From NCBI GenBank assembly GCA_003154555.1, contig PMDT01000080.1:10836-18715 (forward strand): DNA of 7,880 bases, in the 5' to 3' direction. The first letter of the stretch is position 1; every line of letters starts with the position of its first letter. This document shows positions 7,301 through 7,880 of the stretch, in pieces. The notes under the pieces were generated by a model. That model made no database searches, was not told the DNA's origin, and was given only the letters and a program-made list of their open reading frames with translations. Origin of the DNA: Spirochaetaceae bacterium (GTDB taxonomy: Bacteria > Spirochaetota > Spirochaetia > SZUA-6 > Fen-1364). The position numbers and the translations under genes are program-made.

Positions 7301-7880
7301 CGCCGGCGGGCTGAGGAGCGCAACCTTCGACTGCCGGTAGTCATCCAGCGTGCTCCATCCCGGCTGCAGGTTATACGTGTAGCCGTCGATGTCCGTATCA
7401 CCTGGCACCGGTATCCACCGCAGCGTGAAGCTGTTCGCGCCGATCTCAAAGGCATTCTGGTCACGCTTGTCCGGCGGCATTGCCGGGGCAGAAAGCAGGA
7501 CCGAACCGTCAACGGCGCGTGCCTCGAAGCTGACGGCACGCGGCGGCGTGGCATCCCGCAGGAACGAGACGGTGGCCGGTGCCGATGACATGTTGCCCGC
7601 GAGGTCGACCGCGATGATGGAGAAGGTCCACATGCCATCCTTGTCCACCTTGCGCGTGGAGAACATCGGCTTGCCCGCGGTCGTGAGACCTGAGACGGTC
7701 TGGCGCTCCTTCTCCACGCTTGCCCCGCCGTCGCTGTAGCTCCAGGTCGTGCGGTACTCCTTGATGCCGGACGGGTCGGGCGGCTGCGGTTCCGTCCAGC
7801 TCACCGTGATCGTGTCCCTGTTCGTCGGCTGGCCGGGCACGAAATCGACGGGCTTTACCACGGGCGCGCCCACCGACGTG
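4358..7880 (-). CDS. Membrane-bound sensor SpoIIE/PP2C-type phosphatase with extracytoplasmic Fn3/IPT-like domains and HAMP (5' end beyond window)
   Basis: The reading frame runs off the right edge without a stop, so the N-terminus is missing; residues are numbered from the GTG at 7873, probably an internal Val. Fn3-like modules fill about 10-105 and 112-235 (AVDLAGN at 88-94, AIDKAGN at 216-222), with an IPT/TIG-like module at 236-335 (INGRGF). TM1 is at about 366-390, then a basic cytoplasmic loop, TM2 at 440-463, an extracytoplasmic sensor loop at 464-703 with a helical, possibly coiled-coil stretch at 560-645, TM3 at 704-727 and HAMP at about 726-785. The catalytic PP2C/SpoIIE domain (about 785-1170) shows VSGDYFDF (831-838), CDVAGKGVPAA (851-861), NAGDN (943-947), FTDGFEEA (1000-1007) and DDLTILVL (1161-1168), so the metal-binding aspartates appear intact. 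It probably dephosphorylates a STAS-type regulator in response to an envelope signal. NAGD replaces the usual NAGH, and TDG and DDLT lie about 160 residues apart, much more than usual. It ends KKK-TAA, 30 bp before the exported-protein gene. Confidence 0.93.
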   Translation of the reverse strand, partial: TSVGAPVVKPVDFVPGQPTNRDTITVSWTEPQPPDPSGIKEYRTTWSYSDGGASVEKERQTVSGLTTAGKPMFSTRKVDKDGMWTFSIIAVDLAGNMSSAPATVSFLRDATPPRAVSFEARAVDGSVLLSAPAMPPDKRDQNAFEIGANSFTLRWIPVPGDTDIDGYTYNLQPGWSTLDDYRQSKVALLSPPARRVTQATEIPFDNRDNGVYVLTVQAIDKAGNYSPPSTVAIALSHYQVVTRVDLVTAVRDAVGTVRLTINGRGFTENGPIRKIYLDRNHAKAPFDIDFDPVAPIFVTDRQITGIALDQNRDSGSYRVGLLQDRPTGQQVLYFTPGTVIDFASPGTVKIGNFQLPLPRWILGPSPTIVLSFDSLLVVLVVALLGALMFLAVRKIAALAQEGAAVRAEVLALLEGRPNARWEERKKRMQALKRRGMGLRLKFTLLVVILVILIVLVVSFPLGVQMVNTQRRSLAADVQSKANILLGALATSAETQFRAQDQGFLAAEDIPALSATMPQAEYTTITGPDVHFRPTDPKDFVWASNQKKFADELAAGTFNSASEQVNDDLARTVVPGLQKKIDADLMATLSSAIDEYRTLRGQRDALTGKTDQASKDKLATLTSQLRAKSKDIDTQARAAYEKSGTLEPWNGSARLRTTYLFYIPVVYYNRAPNIADTTFYQGMVRLQVNTSTINRQIDDAINAILRTAGLIALLAIALGVLGAIILANITVTPIRRLARGVAVIRDTDDKEALKDHSIEVGTRDEIGLLADTVNEMTRGLVKAAAANKELLLGKDIQKMFLPLEKDANNRAGTTAGEETAAVEIYGYYEGAKGVSGDYFDFKKLDQTHYALIKCDVAGKGVPAALIMVEVATLFISYFRDWLKRQENIAKLADPQAKKRALLEADRIDPLVYTINDMLEERGFKGRFAALTVCIFNAATGVANVCNAGDNIMHVFDAAKHTMTQVRLPDAPAAGVFPSMLVEMKSGFQQVQHKLAKGDALFLFTDGFEEAKRSFRSGGGEIVACDAPDVKDGEPHGDTHSKGQTSEEFGIGRIEAIVAAVFAKEHYRLVRHHLPAAENLEFDFASCGGTVKDAVLALVSVEKVFRLIPDTTLGAGSKIVVDGKVDSFLKAHFMQYASYFSHRVEGSADAAAVTFSHLKEDEQYDDLTILVLKKK

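Noticed and set aside
7037..7588. Plus-strand 183-residue frame opposite the Fn3-like region
   Set aside because: It is an antisense shadow of the Fn3-like coding sequence, with no recognisable domain or ribosome site.

Overview
The window is a gene-dense, GC-rich (about 60% by eye) bacterial chromosome segment. It holds five protein genes and only about 200 noncoding bases. The gene content suggests a spirochaete (Spirochaetota, Treponema/Spirochaeta-like): a PEGA-repeat lipoprotein with a FlgD-type Ig domain, a very large three-TM HAMP/SpoIIE phosphatase with an extracytoplasmic fibronectin-like region, and a second, divergent YchF-like protein. This placement is inferred from protein architecture; no rRNA or other marker gene is present. 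I see no tRNA, rRNA, CRISPR array, insertion sequence or phage gene, and no stretch over 300 bases lacks a gene.

Layout, left to right. Bases 1-61 hold a short hairpin and a weak candidate promoter. Positions 62-1747 (+) encode a lipoprotein with two PEGA domains, a FlgD-like Ig domain and a beta-rich C-terminal half. Its stop lies 9 bp from the stop of a convergent small gene (1757-2077, -) for a double zinc-ribbon protein with a C-terminal membrane anchor. The 101-bp gap at 2078-2178 contains a good sigma70-type promoter for the rightward gene, and an overlapping weaker one that could drive the zinc-ribbon gene. Positions 2179-3231 (+) encode a YchF/DUF933-family protein whose P-loop lysine and DxxG motif are gone, although the C-terminal domain is very well conserved. 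Its 3' end overlaps by 11 bp the 3' end of a leftward gene (3221-4327, -) for a secreted protein of unknown function with an Ala/Pro-rich linker. That gene sits 30 bp behind the gene of a membrane-bound sensor phosphatase (4358 to beyond 7880, -), so the two probably form an operon.

Functionally, the leftward pair looks like an envelope-sensing unit. The phosphatase has extracytoplasmic Fn3/IPT-like domains and a 240-residue sensor loop, and HAMP relays signals to a cytoplasmic PP2C/SpoIIE domain that probably dephosphorylates an anti-anti-sigma-type (STAS) partner. No STAS or anti-sigma gene is in the window. The exported protein downstream may act in the same envelope process. The most unusual items are the YchF-like pseudo-GTPase, the roughly 100-residue insert inside the phosphatase catalytic domain, and the face-to-face overlapping promoters at 2120-2169.
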